Below, piece by piece: positions 37,233 through 45,850 of a stretch of 64,000 bases of DNA (position 1 is its first letter; each line of letters begins with the position of its first letter). Source of the DNA: Psychromonas sp. B3M02 (GTDB taxonomy: Bacteria; Pseudomonadota; Gammaproteobacteria; Enterobacterales; Psychromonadaceae); contig NZ_QOCB01000110.1 of the NCBI RefSeq assembly GCF_003318165.1, positions 1 through 64,000 on the forward strand, read 5' to 3'. The notes under the pieces are model-generated. The model did not search any database. It saw only the letters and a program-made list of their open reading frames with translations, and was not told the DNA's origin. Position numbers and translations under genes: made by a program.

Positions 37233-37875
37233 TGTCGAGCTGCGCTTCTTCTAGGTAAATTGAGCGACTATTACCGATTGGGTCATCTGCATAAAGGTGA
37301 TATTGGCCAGCCGGTTTAATTAATAATTCAAATAGATTAACCAAAGCTTCTTGTGACTCTTCAATATTCACTTGTTCATGAAGGCGTTTGCGTGCAGTTT
37401 CGAAGTTACTTTTTACCCAGCAGCTGTAATCATATAAATCGAGGTAGGATTCTTGTAATAGATACACCCCTTCGATCAGGATTATATCGATATTATTAAA
37501 ATGGTAATCAACGGTACGAGGTGACTCTGCGTCATCTAAGTTAACAGAGGTTTTAATGCTCCCAAAAAGTTTAAGCGGTAGAATTAACTCTTCAAACATC
37601 TCATCAAAGCGATAAGCATTAAGGTAATACTCTTCAGGGCTGTTCATTATATTAAAGCGAACGTCTTTGCTGGCTTCCCAGTCATCGGTATGAATTACGG
37701 CTACATTTAGCCCATCCAACCTTAAAGCGGCTGCAATTTTTTCGGTTAGTTCACGTTTACCACTACCCTCAATCCCACTAATAGCAACGATCTGTGCCTT
37801 AGTCGACTCTTTGTTGTTGTGTAATTCTTTAATCGCACTTTTCATTTGTGCTGAATTATTAAACATGGTTTTCAA
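37225..37875 (-). CDS. Uridine-kinase-like P-loop protein with altered Walker A
   Basis: This 216-residue protein has the outline of the uridine kinase/phosphoribulokinase fold: a P-loop [18 protein letters not shown] (about residues 31-48), [14 protein letters not shown] (substrate-binding DD), and [13 protein letters not shown] (Walker B-like). The P-loop reads GxxxxGK-R instead of GxxxxGK-S/T, which would remove the magnesium-coordinating hydroxyl. The start is taken as TTG at 37875 because GGGGAG lies 7 bases upstream; the ATG at 37866 is too far from it. It overlaps coaA and probably forms an operon with it. Function unknown; a role linked to CoA or nucleoside metabolism is inference. 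Confidence 0.7.
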   Translation of the reverse strand: MKTMFNNSAQMKSAIKELHNNKESTKAQIVAISGIEGSGKRELTEKIAAALRLDGLNVAVIHTDDWEASKDVRFNIMNSPEEYYLNAYRFDEMFEELILPLKLFGSIKTSVNLDDAESPRTVDYHFNNIDIILIEGVYLLQESYLDLYDYSCWVKSNFETARKRLHEQVNIEESQEALVNLFELLIKPAGQYHLYADDPIGNSRSIYLEEAQLDNE

Positions 37876-37919
37876 CGGTCATCTCCCCTTTTGGACGCCG
37901 CTATTATGCCATAAAAATG

Positions 37920-37947
37920 AAAAAAGCCACTAATGTGGCTTTTTATT
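37920..37947 (-). terminator. Terminator of dsbA
   Basis: AAAAAAGCCAC / GTGGCTTTTT with a TAAT loop lies about 28 bases past the dsbA stop on the minus strand. It can also act in the plus direction. Confidence 0.82.
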
Positions 37948-37974
37948 TTAAATTGGGTTTTTTACAGCAGGCGT

Positions 37975-38583
37975 TTAGTCTGTTTTTTTAGTTAAAAACT
38001 TAACTAATTCAACGAACTCTTTAGTGCTTTTAACTGAACCAGTATTTACTTTGTATTTACCGTTCACAATCAGTGTTGGTACGCCACGAACTTTGAATGT
38101 TTCAGTATTACGTTTCATTTGAGCTGCCATACCGTTTACTGGGAAGCTCGCTAAAGCGCCCTGTGCTTCTTTTTCAGATACACCTGCTTTAGCAAAGATA
38201 TCAAGGATGTCTTGTTCATTGTTGATTGCTTTACGTTGTACGTGGATTTGATCGAAGATAATGCTAGTCACTTCTTCTTTTACACCCAGAATGTCTGCAG
38301 CAGCATAAGCTTTTGTCACTTCATCGGCCATTGCGCCGCCTAAGAAGTTTACGTGGCTCTTTTTAACTGTCACGTCATCTGGTAACTCTTGTTCAAGGTT
38401 TTTCATCAGTGGTTCAAACTTGAAGCAATGTGGGCAATAGAAAGAGAAAAACTCTAAAACTTCAGGTTTATCAGTAGCCGTTTGTTTAATAACGTCATAG
38501 TGAGTGCCTTCTTCAAAATCTGCAGCTTGTACGCTTAATGGCAGTAAAAACAAACCGATTAATAGAGCAAAAACCTTTTTCAT
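37975..38583 (-). CDS. dsbA: Periplasmic thiol:disulfide oxidoreductase DsbA
   Basis: DsbA introduces disulfide bonds into secreted proteins. The signal peptide is MKKVFALLIGLFLLPLSVQA. The active site CPHC is in FFSFYCPHCFKFEP, and the cis-proline loop is in RGVPTLIVNGKY. I chose the ATG at 38583 (202 residues), which has AAGGATC upstream and gives a proper signal peptide, over an upstream in-frame codon at 38604. It lies directly downstream of srkA, as in E. coli. Confidence 0.96.
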   Translation of the reverse strand: MKKVFALLIGLFLLPLSVQAADFEEGTHYDVIKQTATDKPEVLEFFSFYCPHCFKFEPLMKNLEQELPDDVTVKKSHVNFLGGAMADEVTKAYAAADILGVKEEVTSIIFDQIHVQRKAINNEQDILDIFAKAGVSEKEAQGALASFPVNGMAAQMKRNTETFKVRGVPTLIVNGKYKVNTGSVKSTKEFVELVKFLTKKTD

Positions 38584-38628
38584 TATGTGATCCTTTATTA
38601 TCATTGTTGTGATTTTATGATGTAAAAA

Positions 38629-39612
38629 TTAATAGTGTGGCTGAAGCATCAGAGGAGCTTCATCTAATAATACTAACTGTTGTTGTAACGATTGTAACCA
38701 CTCTTTCCAATATTGTTCTGTTATAAACCATGGAAAGTTGCTTGAAAATGCAGGATCTTGCCAACGGTTATGTATCCAAGCTGCGTAATTGATCATACGC
38801 AGAGTGCGTAAGACCTCTATGTAGGCTAATTGTTCCGGTTCAAACTCATATTCTTCTTGATAACCTTCTAAAATCATAGATATTTGTAATAATTGCTCAT
38901 TTCGGTCACCATTTAATAACATCCAGATGTCTTGTATTGCAGGCCCCATTTTACAATCATCGAAATCTACCCAGTACGGCTGCCCTTCTTTTAATAATAT
39001 ATTGCTAGCATGTGCATCTCCGTGGATGGCGATCATGTTTGCTTTAGGCAATTTCTTGGTGGTGATTTTGTAATATAAGGATTGTAAGGTTTCAAACACC
39101 TGAGAATGAATGCTGTCAGGGATATGTTCACAGCTTTTTAACTGTTCAATGGCTGTCTGAATGGTCTCGTTGACCTGCAAACTTGGACGTGCTTTAAATT
39201 GATGCTGCGCACCTGCTTTATGTAACTTACCTAGTGCAATACCTACTTCATATAAGCTGTCCACGTCATCAACAGCAAGGGTGCGTGCAGATAGATTCTC
39301 GAATAATGCAAAATAATACCCTGCAAAAGAGTGTAAGGTTTTACCTTCAATATTTAATGGTGATGAAAGTTGTAAGTCTGCTTCGCTCAAATATTGGCAA
39401 AAAGCATGATCTTCTAATAATTGCTGTTCGCTCCAGCGTTCAGGTCGATAAAACTTCACTACATAGCGTTGTTGATGCTCATCGGTGAAAGAAAAGACTC
39501 TATTTTCGTAAGAATTAAGCGCTAACAAGCCTGTATCTGGGTAAATACCAATACTGGCAAGTGCATCTAGTTGGCACTCAGGCGTTAATTGTTGATAGCT
39601 TGTATTTGACAT
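38629..39612 (-). CDS. srkA: Stress response kinase A (YihE/RdoA)
   Basis: This is a Ser/Thr protein kinase of the aminoglycoside phosphotransferase fold, linked in E. coli to envelope stress and survival. The catalytic loop MIAIHGDAHASNILL (about residues 193-207) and the metal-binding WVDFDDCKMGPAIQD are intact. YVVKFYRPERWSEQQLLEDHAFCQ carries the ATP-binding lysine. The 327 residues match E. coli (328). It forms a pair with dsbA. Confidence 0.94.
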   Translation of the reverse strand: MSNTSYQQLTPECQLDALASIGIYPDTGLLALNSYENRVFSFTDEHQQRYVVKFYRPERWSEQQLLEDHAFCQYLSEADLQLSSPLNIEGKTLHSFAGYYFALFENLSARTLAVDDVDSLYEVGIALGKLHKAGAQHQFKARPSLQVNETIQTAIEQLKSCEHIPDSIHSQVFETLQSLYYKITTKKLPKANMIAIHGDAHASNILLKEGQPYWVDFDDCKMGPAIQDIWMLLNGDRNEQLLQISMILEGYQEEYEFEPEQLAYIEVLRTLRMINYAAWIHNRWQDPAFSSNFPWFITEQYWKEWLQSLQQQLVLLDEAPLMLQPHY

Positions 39613-39808
39613 TCTATTTCTCCAATAAAAAAGGCGCTGCCAATGTATTAGCGCGCCCCTGTAAAATATTTATTTTGTTATACGTAAAATGTTAATACGG
39701 TCTATATAAGATAACAAATTCATGAGTGATTGATAGGGCTGAACGGAAATAATTTACTGAGTTTTGGAATGGCTTCGAGAAAGGGGTTAGTTATTTTTTG
39801 AGGAAGAT

Positions 39809-39835
39809 AAAAGTACTCAAATATTGAGTACTTTT
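39809..39835 (-). terminator. Terminator of the Ser/Thr-rich lipoprotein gene
   Basis: A perfect 12-bp stem AAAAGTACTCAA / TTGAGTACTTTT with a 3-base loop lies 15 bases past the lipoprotein stop. The rest of the gap to srkA (39613-39808) shows no gene. Confidence 0.85.
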
Positions 39836-39849
39836 ATCTAGGGAAAACC

Positions 39850-40197
39850 TTATAGCGTTTCAGTACAACCTTTAGCTGTCATTACTGGTGTTGCTATCTC
39901 TTTAGCTGTGTCGTAACTTGTTTGCATTTTTTCTGTTGCTGTTGCAGTACTAATACCTGCCGTTGTTAACAGGCTAGAGCCATTTTCTACACTAGTCATT
40001 TTAGCTTCGTAATCAACAAAAGTTTGTTTGATCTCTGCACAAGTTAAACTTGGAAAATTAGTTTCTAAAAGGTTATTGGTTAAGCTAGCTACAGTGCTTG
40101 ATGTGCTTGTTGAAGTACTCTCTGTTGTATCCGTATTTGTCGCTTGGCAACCAGCAAGTAATACACCACCTAATAAGATTAACGCTGTTTTTTTCAT
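39850..40197 (-). CDS. Putative lipoprotein, Ser/Thr-rich N-terminus, unknown function
   Basis: The protein starts MKKTALILLGGVLLAGC, a lipoprotein signal peptide with lipobox LLAGC and the lipidated cysteine at about residue 17. A low-complexity threonine/serine linker follows (DTTESTSTSTSSTVAS), then a helical domain with two cysteines (LTCAEIKQ and AKGCTETL) that could pair. It has 115 residues from the ATG at 40197; an upstream TTG is less likely. It is divergent from the metal ABC operon and shares its upstream region, including the Fur box. I do not recognise a family. Confidence 0.75.
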   Translation of the reverse strand: MKKTALILLGGVLLAGCQATNTDTTESTSTSTSSTVASLTNNLLETNFPSLTCAEIKQTFVDYEAKMTSVENGSSLLTTAGISTATATEKMQTSYDTAKEIATPVMTAKGCTETL

Positions 40198-40277
40198 TTT
40201 CAATCCATTTGTTATTGATAGATAAACCAGTGTATTTTTTTATACAAAAACAATCAATCCATAACGCCTATCAAAGT

Positions 40278-40296
40278 GATAATGAATATCATTTGC
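40278..40296. promoter_or_regulatory. Fur box ahead of the sit operon
   Basis: GATAATGAATATCATTTGC matches the 19-bp Fur consensus at 15 positions. It lies 63 bases before the sitA start, in the divergent gap with the lipoprotein gene, so iron-dependent repression is likely. Confidence 0.75.
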
Positions 40297-40358
40297 GATA
40301 AAAGGGGTGGACTGCTATCTTTGGCTTACTTATTAAACTAATTGGGTAGGCGGATTGT

Positions 40359-41255
40359 ATGTTAAGAACTTTATTTGTTGTACTGATACTTATTTTTCAG
40401 GCCCAAGCAGGGTATGCAGCATCGAATGACAGATTTAAAGTGGTGACCACTTTTACTGTAATAGCTGATATGGCGAAAAATGTTGCAGGTGATGCAGCCA
40501 TTGTCGAATCTATTACTAAAGCTAATGCAGAAATCCATAATTATCAAGCGACACCTGGAGATTTACGTCGAGCACAGGGCGCAGATATGATCCTTTATAA
40601 CGGATTAAACCTAGAACTATGGTTCGATAAATTTTTTAATAATTTAAAAGGTGTGCCAAGAGTGATCGTTTCTGACGGTATTAAACCAATGGGGATCACC
40701 CAAGGGGCTTATTCAGGTAAACCGAATCCTCACGCTTGGATGTCAGAACCTAATGCATTGATTTATATTGATAATATTAGAGCTGCATTAGTAGAACATG
40801 ATCCAAGCCATGCAACAACCTACAACACCAACGCAAAAAAATACAGTGAACAGATTGTTGCAGCAGTAGCGCCTTTCAAAGCCAAAATTGCGGCAGTGCC
40901 AGAGCAACAACGTTGGTTAGTAACCAGTGAAGGTGCATTCAGTTACTTAGCCCGAGATTATGGTTTAAAAGAGTTATATTTATGGCCTATGAATTCAGAT
41001 GCACAGGGCACTCCACAACAAGTTAGAGCGGTAATCGATACCGTACGTTCAAATAATATTAATGCAGTGTTTAGTGAAAGTACGGTATCCGCTAAACCTG
41101 CACAACAGGTAGCAAGAGAAACAGGTGCGCTATACGCGGGTGTGCTTTATGTTGATTCTTTGAGTAATGCAGATGGTCCTGTCCCTACTTATATTGACTT
41201 GTTAACGACGACCTTGAGTCGAATTGCAGCGGGGGTAAATCAAGATGCTAAATAA
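40359..41255 (+). CDS. sitA: Manganese/iron ABC transporter, periplasmic binding protein (SitA/YfeA-like)
   Basis: This cluster A-I metal-binding protein feeds the ABC importer encoded downstream. The signal peptide is [20 protein letters not shown]. The likely metal ligands are His in [12 protein letters not shown] (residue 60), His in [12 protein letters not shown], Glu in [14 protein letters not shown] and Asp in [12 protein letters not shown]. The His-His-Glu-Asp set is that of Mn/Fe binders; zinc binders normally have three histidines and a His-rich loop, which is absent here. Its 298 residues are normal. It overlaps sitB by 11 bases. Confidence 0.88.
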   Translation: MLRTLFVVLILIFQAQAGYAASNDRFKVVTTFTVIADMAKNVAGDAAIVESITKANAEIHNYQATPGDLRRAQGADMILYNGLNLELWFDKFFNNLKGVPRVIVSDGIKPMGITQGAYSGKPNPHAWMSEPNALIYIDNIRAALVEHDPSHATTYNTNAKKYSEQIVAAVAPFKAKIAAVPEQQRWLVTSEGAFSYLARDYGLKELYLWPMNSDAQGTPQQVRAVIDTVRSNNINAVFSESTVSAKPAQQVARETGALYAGVLYVDSLSNADGPVPTYIDLLTTTLSRIAAGVNQDAK

Positions 41256-42114
41256 ACAAACAACAAACGAAATAAAAGTCAATGATATTACAGTGACTTA
41301 CCGAAATGGCTTTACCGCTATTCATGATGCCAGTTTTACTTTACCTAAAGGCTCTATTACAGCTTTAGTAGGTATTAACGGCAGCGGTAAATCAACTATC
41401 TTTAAATCCATTATGGGGTTAGTTAGTTTAAAAACTGGCTCAGTAAACATTTTAGGATTAACAGTAAAACAAGCACTAAAAAGCAACATTGTCGCTTATG
41501 TACCTCAATCAGAAGAGATTGATTGGGATTTCCCTATCTTAGTGGAAGATGTGGTGATGATGGGACGTTACGGGCATATGAATATGTTGCGTATGAGTTC
41601 AGCCAAAGACCGTGAAATGGTTGATCAAGCGTTACGCCGTGTGAATATGCAAGACTACCGTCACCGTCAAATTGGCGAATTATCGGGTGGTCAGAAAAAA
41701 CGTATCTTCTTAGCACGTGCATTAGCACAGGAGAGTCAGGTCATTTTACTCGATGAACCTTTTACTGGTGTTGATGTAAAAACTGAAGAGCACATTATGC
41801 AATTACTAAAAGTATTGCGTGAAGAGGGTAAAGTGATTTTAGTCTCAACGCATAACCTAGGGAGCATTCCTGAATTTTGCGATAGAACCGTTTTTATTAA
41901 TCGAACTGTATTAGATGAAGGTCCAACTGAGAGGGTATTCACACCCGATAATATACAAAAAGCCTTTGGTGGTGCGCTACGTCACTTTGTTTTAAGTGGT
42001 GACTTATTGCATAACGATGATGATAAACGCCAAGTTACTGTGATCAGTGACGATGAGCGTCCAGTTGTTCTTTACGGAGAGCAACATACTAATACCGTGC
42101 TTAATCAGCAGTAG
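41245..42114 (+). CDS. sitB: Manganese/iron ABC transporter, ATPase (SitB/YfeB-like)
   Basis: This is the nucleotide-binding subunit. The Walker [19 protein letters not shown] is at about residues 41-58, the Q-loop in [13 protein letters not shown], the ABC signature [20 protein letters not shown], Walker [13 protein letters not shown], and the H-loop in LVSTHNLG. It has 289 residues including an acidic C-terminal extension. The spacing to the permease is 8 bases. Confidence 0.93.
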   Translation: MLNKQTTNEIKVNDITVTYRNGFTAIHDASFTLPKGSITALVGINGSGKSTIFKSIMGLVSLKTGSVNILGLTVKQALKSNIVAYVPQSEEIDWDFPILVEDVVMMGRYGHMNMLRMSSAKDREMVDQALRRVNMQDYRHRQIGELSGGQKKRIFLARALAQESQVILLDEPFTGVDVKTEEHIMQLLKVLREEGKVILVSTHNLGSIPEFCDRTVFINRTVLDEGPTERVFTPDNIQKAFGGALRHFVLSGDLLHNDDDKRQVTVISDDERPVVLYGEQHTNTVLNQQ

Positions 42115-42122
42115 GAGGGGAA

Positions 42123-43004
42123 ATGTTAGAATATTTATTAGAACCCTTTAGCTACGATTACATGGTTAATGCGATTTTTGTGAGTGCGCTGGTGGGCGGT
42201 GTTTGTGCCTTTTTAGCCGTGTACTTGATGTTAAAGGGGTGGTCACTGATTGGTGATGCGCTTTCACATTCCATTGTACCTGGTGTCGCAGGAGCTTACA
42301 TGTTGGGGTTGCCATTTGCAGTTGGCGCGTTTTTTTCAGGTGGTTTAGCGGCAACAGTGATGTTGTTTCTAAACCAAGCCTCTAGATTAAAAGAAGATGC
42401 CATTATCGGTATTATTTTCACCTCATTTTTTGGTTTGGGGTTGTTCATGGTCTCTTTGAGTCCAACGTCAGTAAATATTCAAACCATAGTCATGGGTAAT
42501 ATTTTGGCAATCACACCTTACGATACATTGCAGTTAGTGATCATTAGTATGGTTACCTTAGTTGTATTAACGGTGAAGTGGCGTGATTTTATGGTGCTGT
42601 TTTTTGATGAACAGCATGCAAGAAGCATTGGTTTAAATGCTAATGCCTTAAAAATTATCTTTTTCACCTTATTGAGTGCATCAACGGTTGCGGCGTTACA
42701 AACAGTAGGGGCTTTTCTAGTGATTGCGATGGTAGTGATCCCCGGTGCGACAGCTTATTTACTAAGTGATAAATTTAGTAATGTTATTTTTATCAGTATT
42801 AGCGTCGGTACATTGAGCTCATTAATTGGGGCCTACCTCAGTTACTTCATTAACGGAGCAACAGGCGGAATTATTGTTCTATTACAAACCTTTATATTCT
42901 TATCTGCTTTCTTCTTCTCGCCTAAATATGGCTTGATCAGTAATAGAAAAAAGCAACGCGCATTAACCGTTAAACAAGGAGAATTACATGACAGCACTAT
43001 TTGA
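42123..43004 (+). CDS. sitC: Manganese/iron ABC transporter, permease (SitC/YfeC-like)
   Basis: This is an ABC-3 family permease with about eight hydrophobic segments. Conserved parts include LMLKGWSLIGDALSHSIVPGVAGAY and LQTVGAFLVIAMVVIPGATAYLL, the coupling region with the ATPase. It has 293 residues. It overlaps sitD by 17 bases, so the two permeases are made in equal amounts and likely form a heterodimer. Confidence 0.92.
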   Translation: MLEYLLEPFSYDYMVNAIFVSALVGGVCAFLAVYLMLKGWSLIGDALSHSIVPGVAGAYMLGLPFAVGAFFSGGLAATVMLFLNQASRLKEDAIIGIIFTSFFGLGLFMVSLSPTSVNIQTIVMGNILAITPYDTLQLVIISMVTLVVLTVKWRDFMVLFFDEQHARSIGLNANALKIIFFTLLSASTVAALQTVGAFLVIAMVVIPGATAYLLSDKFSNVIFISISVGTLSSLIGAYLSYFINGATGGIIVLLQTFIFLSAFFFSPKYGLISNRKKQRALTVKQGELHDSTI

Positions 43005-43902
43005 AAATTTAACTTCTCCATTTGTTTTTGATTTCATGCGACAAGCATTTGTGATGGTACTTATTTTAGCGGTACCGACGGCAATACTGTCTTGCTTTTT
43101 AGTTTTAAAAGGGTGGTCATTGATGGGAGATGCTATCTCTCACTCTGTTTTACCAGGTATCGTGATCGCTTACGTGTTGGCTATTCCTTTTGCTGTTGGT
43201 GCTTTTGTTGCAGGTATCAGCTGTGCTGTTTTTACAGGATTCATTAAAGAACATAGTCGCCTAAAAGAAGATACAGTGATGGGGATTGTCTTCTCTGCGA
43301 TGTTTGCTTTGGGTCTGTTATTAATCACTAAAATAGAAACAGATGTTCACCTTGACCAAATATTGTATGGCGATCTATTAGGTAGTAGCTGGAACGGCAT
43401 TATGGAAGTGGCGATCGTGAGTTTAGTAGTGTGTACTTTCTTGTTTGTACAAGGCAAAAACCTATTGTTATATGTGTTTGATAAACAGCATGCACAGGCG
43501 ATAGGGTTATCTGTTAGATTTTTGCATTACGCTTTGTTATCAGTGTTATCGATTACTATTGTGTTTGCGTTAAAGTCGGTGGGTATGATTTTAGTGATTG
43601 CTATGTTAATCACTCCAGGCGCGATTGCTTTTTTATTAACTCGTAACTTTTACAAGATGTTAGTGATCAGTGTCGGTGTGTCATGTAGTTGTGCTGTATT
43701 GGGTATCTACCTAAGCTTCTTCATTGATAGTGCACCAGCACCAACTATTATTATGTTGCTTGCAGCATTATTTATTGGCGTGTTCACTTACAGCAGCTTA
43801 AAAGTTAAAAAACTTACTCAGCAAAGGGTTAAACACGAAAAAAAACATTCAGCTAAAGGAGCATGGTTAGGTTACCCATGCCGTCTTCGGACTCATTGTT
43901 GA
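42988..43902 (+). CDS. sitD: Manganese/iron ABC transporter, permease (SitD/YfeD-like)
   Basis: The second ABC-3 permease is a paralogue of sitC, with LVLKGWSLMGDAISHSVLPGIVIAY and LKSVGMILVIAMLITPGAIAFLL. It has 304 residues. The C-terminal tail after the last helix (HSAKGAWLGYPCRLRTHC) is unlike the usual charged end and is encoded over small inverted repeats, so the natural stop may once have been elsewhere. Confidence 0.9.
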   Translation: MTALFENLTSPFVFDFMRQAFVMVLILAVPTAILSCFLVLKGWSLMGDAISHSVLPGIVIAYVLAIPFAVGAFVAGISCAVFTGFIKEHSRLKEDTVMGIVFSAMFALGLLLITKIETDVHLDQILYGDLLGSSWNGIMEVAIVSLVVCTFLFVQGKNLLLYVFDKQHAQAIGLSVRFLHYALLSVLSITIVFALKSVGMILVIAMLITPGAIAFLLTRNFYKMLVISVGVSCSCAVLGIYLSFFIDSAPAPTIIMLLAALFIGVFTYSSLKVKKLTQQRVKHEKKHSAKGAWLGYPCRLRTHC

Positions 43903-43910
43903 CAAACTAA

Positions 43911-43947
43911 AGCAGGGCATCTATAGCACGCTAGTAGGTGCTCTGCT
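43911..43947. terminator. Hairpin between sitD and the DUF4250 gene
   Basis: AGCAGGGCA(TC)... pairs with ...(AGG)TGCTCTGCT over about 12 bases, with one or two mismatches. It overlaps the last codons of the convergent DUF4250 gene and could end transcription of the sit operon. Confidence 0.5.
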
Positions 43948-44128
43948 TAAATTGATGATTACTTAAATCATAGATAAAACCTGCTCCAGCAAGACGCTCC
44001 TTTAACAGTGATTTATCCATTTCGTAAGTTGCACATAGGTCATCTAATGTTTTTTGCTCATTTCTTAATTTCATATTAACAATGCTTAGTAACATATTAA
44101 CATCCATTGTTTTATAGCTCTCTAACAT
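43931..44128 (-). CDS. DUF4250 family small protein
   Basis: The 65 residues include MLLSIVNMKLRNEQKTLDDLC, the pattern of DUF4250, followed by a short helical part (KSLLKERLAGAGFIYD). This is probably a small soluble DNA- or protein-binding helical protein of unknown role. GGGAGAGC upstream of the ATG is a good ribosome-binding site. The family call is from memory. Confidence 0.7.
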   Translation of the reverse strand: MLESYKTMDVNMLLSIVNMKLRNEQKTLDDLCATYEMDKSLLKERLAGAGFIYDLSNHQFKQSTY

Positions 44129-44196
44129 AGTGCTCTCCCTGTTTAGTGATTACCCAAACTACATTAAATTAGCTAACTTCTTTTAATGTATCGGTA

Positions 44197-44460
44197 TTAT
44201 AATAAACCTCTTGCCTTTAATAATGCACTTTGAAAGTCATCTTCGCAATCTTTTGCAATCCCTGGAATCATTTCGTCTTTCTCTGTTTGGTCCATTTTTA
44301 AGTGATAAATGATCACTTCATCAGTTAGTTGACTGATGGGACCATCAAAACCTGACTCACTAGCGATACGTTCTAATAGTGCTAATAAATCCAGATCTTG
44401 GTGTTTTAACCAGTAGGGTTTGATTAGCTCTAACATCTCATTAATACGGTGACTTTGCAT
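44197..44460 (-). CDS. yihD: YihD family protein (DUF1040)
   Basis: The 87 residues align along their length with E. coli YihD: RINEMLELIKPYWLKHQDLDLL, SGFDGPISQLTDEVIIYHLKM, and the DFQSALLKARGLL end. The function is unknown; in E. coli it lies beside the srkA-dsbA pair, whereas here that pair is about 5 kb away. Confidence 0.9.
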   Translation of the reverse strand: MQSHRINEMLELIKPYWLKHQDLDLLALLERIASESGFDGPISQLTDEVIIYHLKMDQTEKDEMIPGIAKDCEDDFQSALLKARGLL

Positions 44461-44518
44461 ATATTAGTATCCTTTTAAATAGTACTTATTACCTGTACAC
44501 AGCGAGATAATTGCTAAC

Positions 44519-44800
44519 TTAATCAAAAGCGAGGTATATCTTTCCATCCTCATTAAAGTCTTGTTGATTAATTAGCTCTTCAGCGAGATCTTCAATATCA
44601 AAACGAGCATTATCAAAGCGTGTTAAGGCAGACTTTTCATTCGCCTGTGCATCACTGTCGTTTTGCTGATCAAGCGAACTTAATGCAATCCATGAGATAA
44701 CACACTGTATTAAGCGTCCTTGGCATTGAGCTTGAAACTCTACTTGCTGTAAATCAGAGTTATAGTATTCGTTATCAGAAAATATAATGCTTTGATTCAT
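44519..44800 (-). CDS. DUF1488 family protein
   Basis: This 93-residue soluble protein has the N-terminal pattern SIIFSDNEYYNSDLQQVEFQA and a central CVISWIALSSL. Proteins of this family are often found directly downstream of aroE, as here (6 bases between them). No catalytic motif is seen; the role is unknown. Confidence 0.75.
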   Translation of the reverse strand: MNQSIIFSDNEYYNSDLQQVEFQAQCQGRLIQCVISWIALSSLDQQNDSDAQANEKSALTRFDNARFDIEDLAEELINQQDFNEDGKIYLAFD

Positions 44801-44806
44801 ATTAAG

Positions 44807-45625
44807 TTAACCAGCTAAATTATGACGTAATTCGTTTAATACTTGTTTTGCACCGGGTTTTACACCACGCCACAGTGCAAAGCTTTCTGCTGCTTGCCCA
44901 ACTAACATACCTAAACCATCAATAGTTAAACGTGCGCCACTATCCTTTGCCCACGCATTAAATGCCGTGACCTGAGCGTTATAGGTCATGTCATAGATAG
45001 CAGTTTCAGGGTTAATTAAGTCACTGGAAATAGCAGGTAAACTGCCATGTAACCCTGCAGAGGTTGAATTGATAATAAGATCAAAAGGCCCTTGTAATTG
45101 ATCAAAAGGTTGCGCATCAATACTGCCTAGTTGTTCAAAAATAGACACTAAATTTTGTGCTTTTTCAAAGGTACGGTTAGCGATCGTTAACTGTGCAGGG
45201 TTCTCTGCTAGTAAAGAACTACATACACCACGAGCAGCACCACCAGCTCCTAACAATAAGATACGAGCCCCAGCGAGGTCGACATGATTATTTTTTAAAT
45301 CTAAAACTAAACCTGCCCCATCAGTATTATCACCAATGATTAAGCCGTCATCGGTTTTTTTCAAGGTATTTACAGCACCTGCTAAACGTGCGCGGTCTGT
45401 TAATGATTGTGCAAACTGAAAAGCTTCCTCTTTGAAAGGAGCGGTAATATTGCAGCCTTTAGCGTTATCATTGAAAAAGCGTTGTACAGATGCAGTAAAT
45501 CCATCAACAGGCGCCTCAACAATGCCATAGGTCATCTTTTGCTGAGTTTGACTAGCAAATAGGGTATGAATAAAAGGTGATTTGCTATGTTTAATAGGAT
45601 TGCCAAAAACAGCGTACTGATCCAT
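44807..45625 (-). CDS. aroE: Shikimate dehydrogenase (NADP+)
   Basis: AroE reduces 3-dehydroshikimate in aromatic amino-acid synthesis. The N-terminus [21 protein letters not shown] binds shikimate. The catalytic lysine is in [14 protein letters not shown] (about residue 65), the aspartate in NTDGAGLV (about residue 102), and the NADP motif is [12 protein letters not shown]. The 272 residues are normal. Confidence 0.96.
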   Translation of the reverse strand: MDQYAVFGNPIKHSKSPFIHTLFASQTQQKMTYGIVEAPVDGFTASVQRFFNDNAKGCNITAPFKEEAFQFAQSLTDRARLAGAVNTLKKTDDGLIIGDNTDGAGLVLDLKNNHVDLAGARILLLGAGGAARGVCSSLLAENPAQLTIANRTFEKAQNLVSIFEQLGSIDAQPFDQLQGPFDLIINSTSAGLHGSLPAISSDLINPETAIYDMTYNAQVTAFNAWAKDSGARLTIDGLGMLVGQAAESFALWRGVKPGAKQVLNELRHNLAG

Positions 45626-45850
45626 GTTATCTCCAATTTCAATAAGTTTAGTCTGCCTTTAATTTAGCATGTCTGGTTTATACAGGGTATCTCAGTGAGA
45701 TAATTATTTTTTAGTGTTCTATTATTAAATTCTCCTATTAAAAAATCACTGTTTGTTTTGTTAACGCTTACTATGTTGTTAATATAGCCTTTCATTATCT
45801 GGCATACATATGTTGCTGAATAGCTATCTTCCTTTACTGAGTTTTTGATT

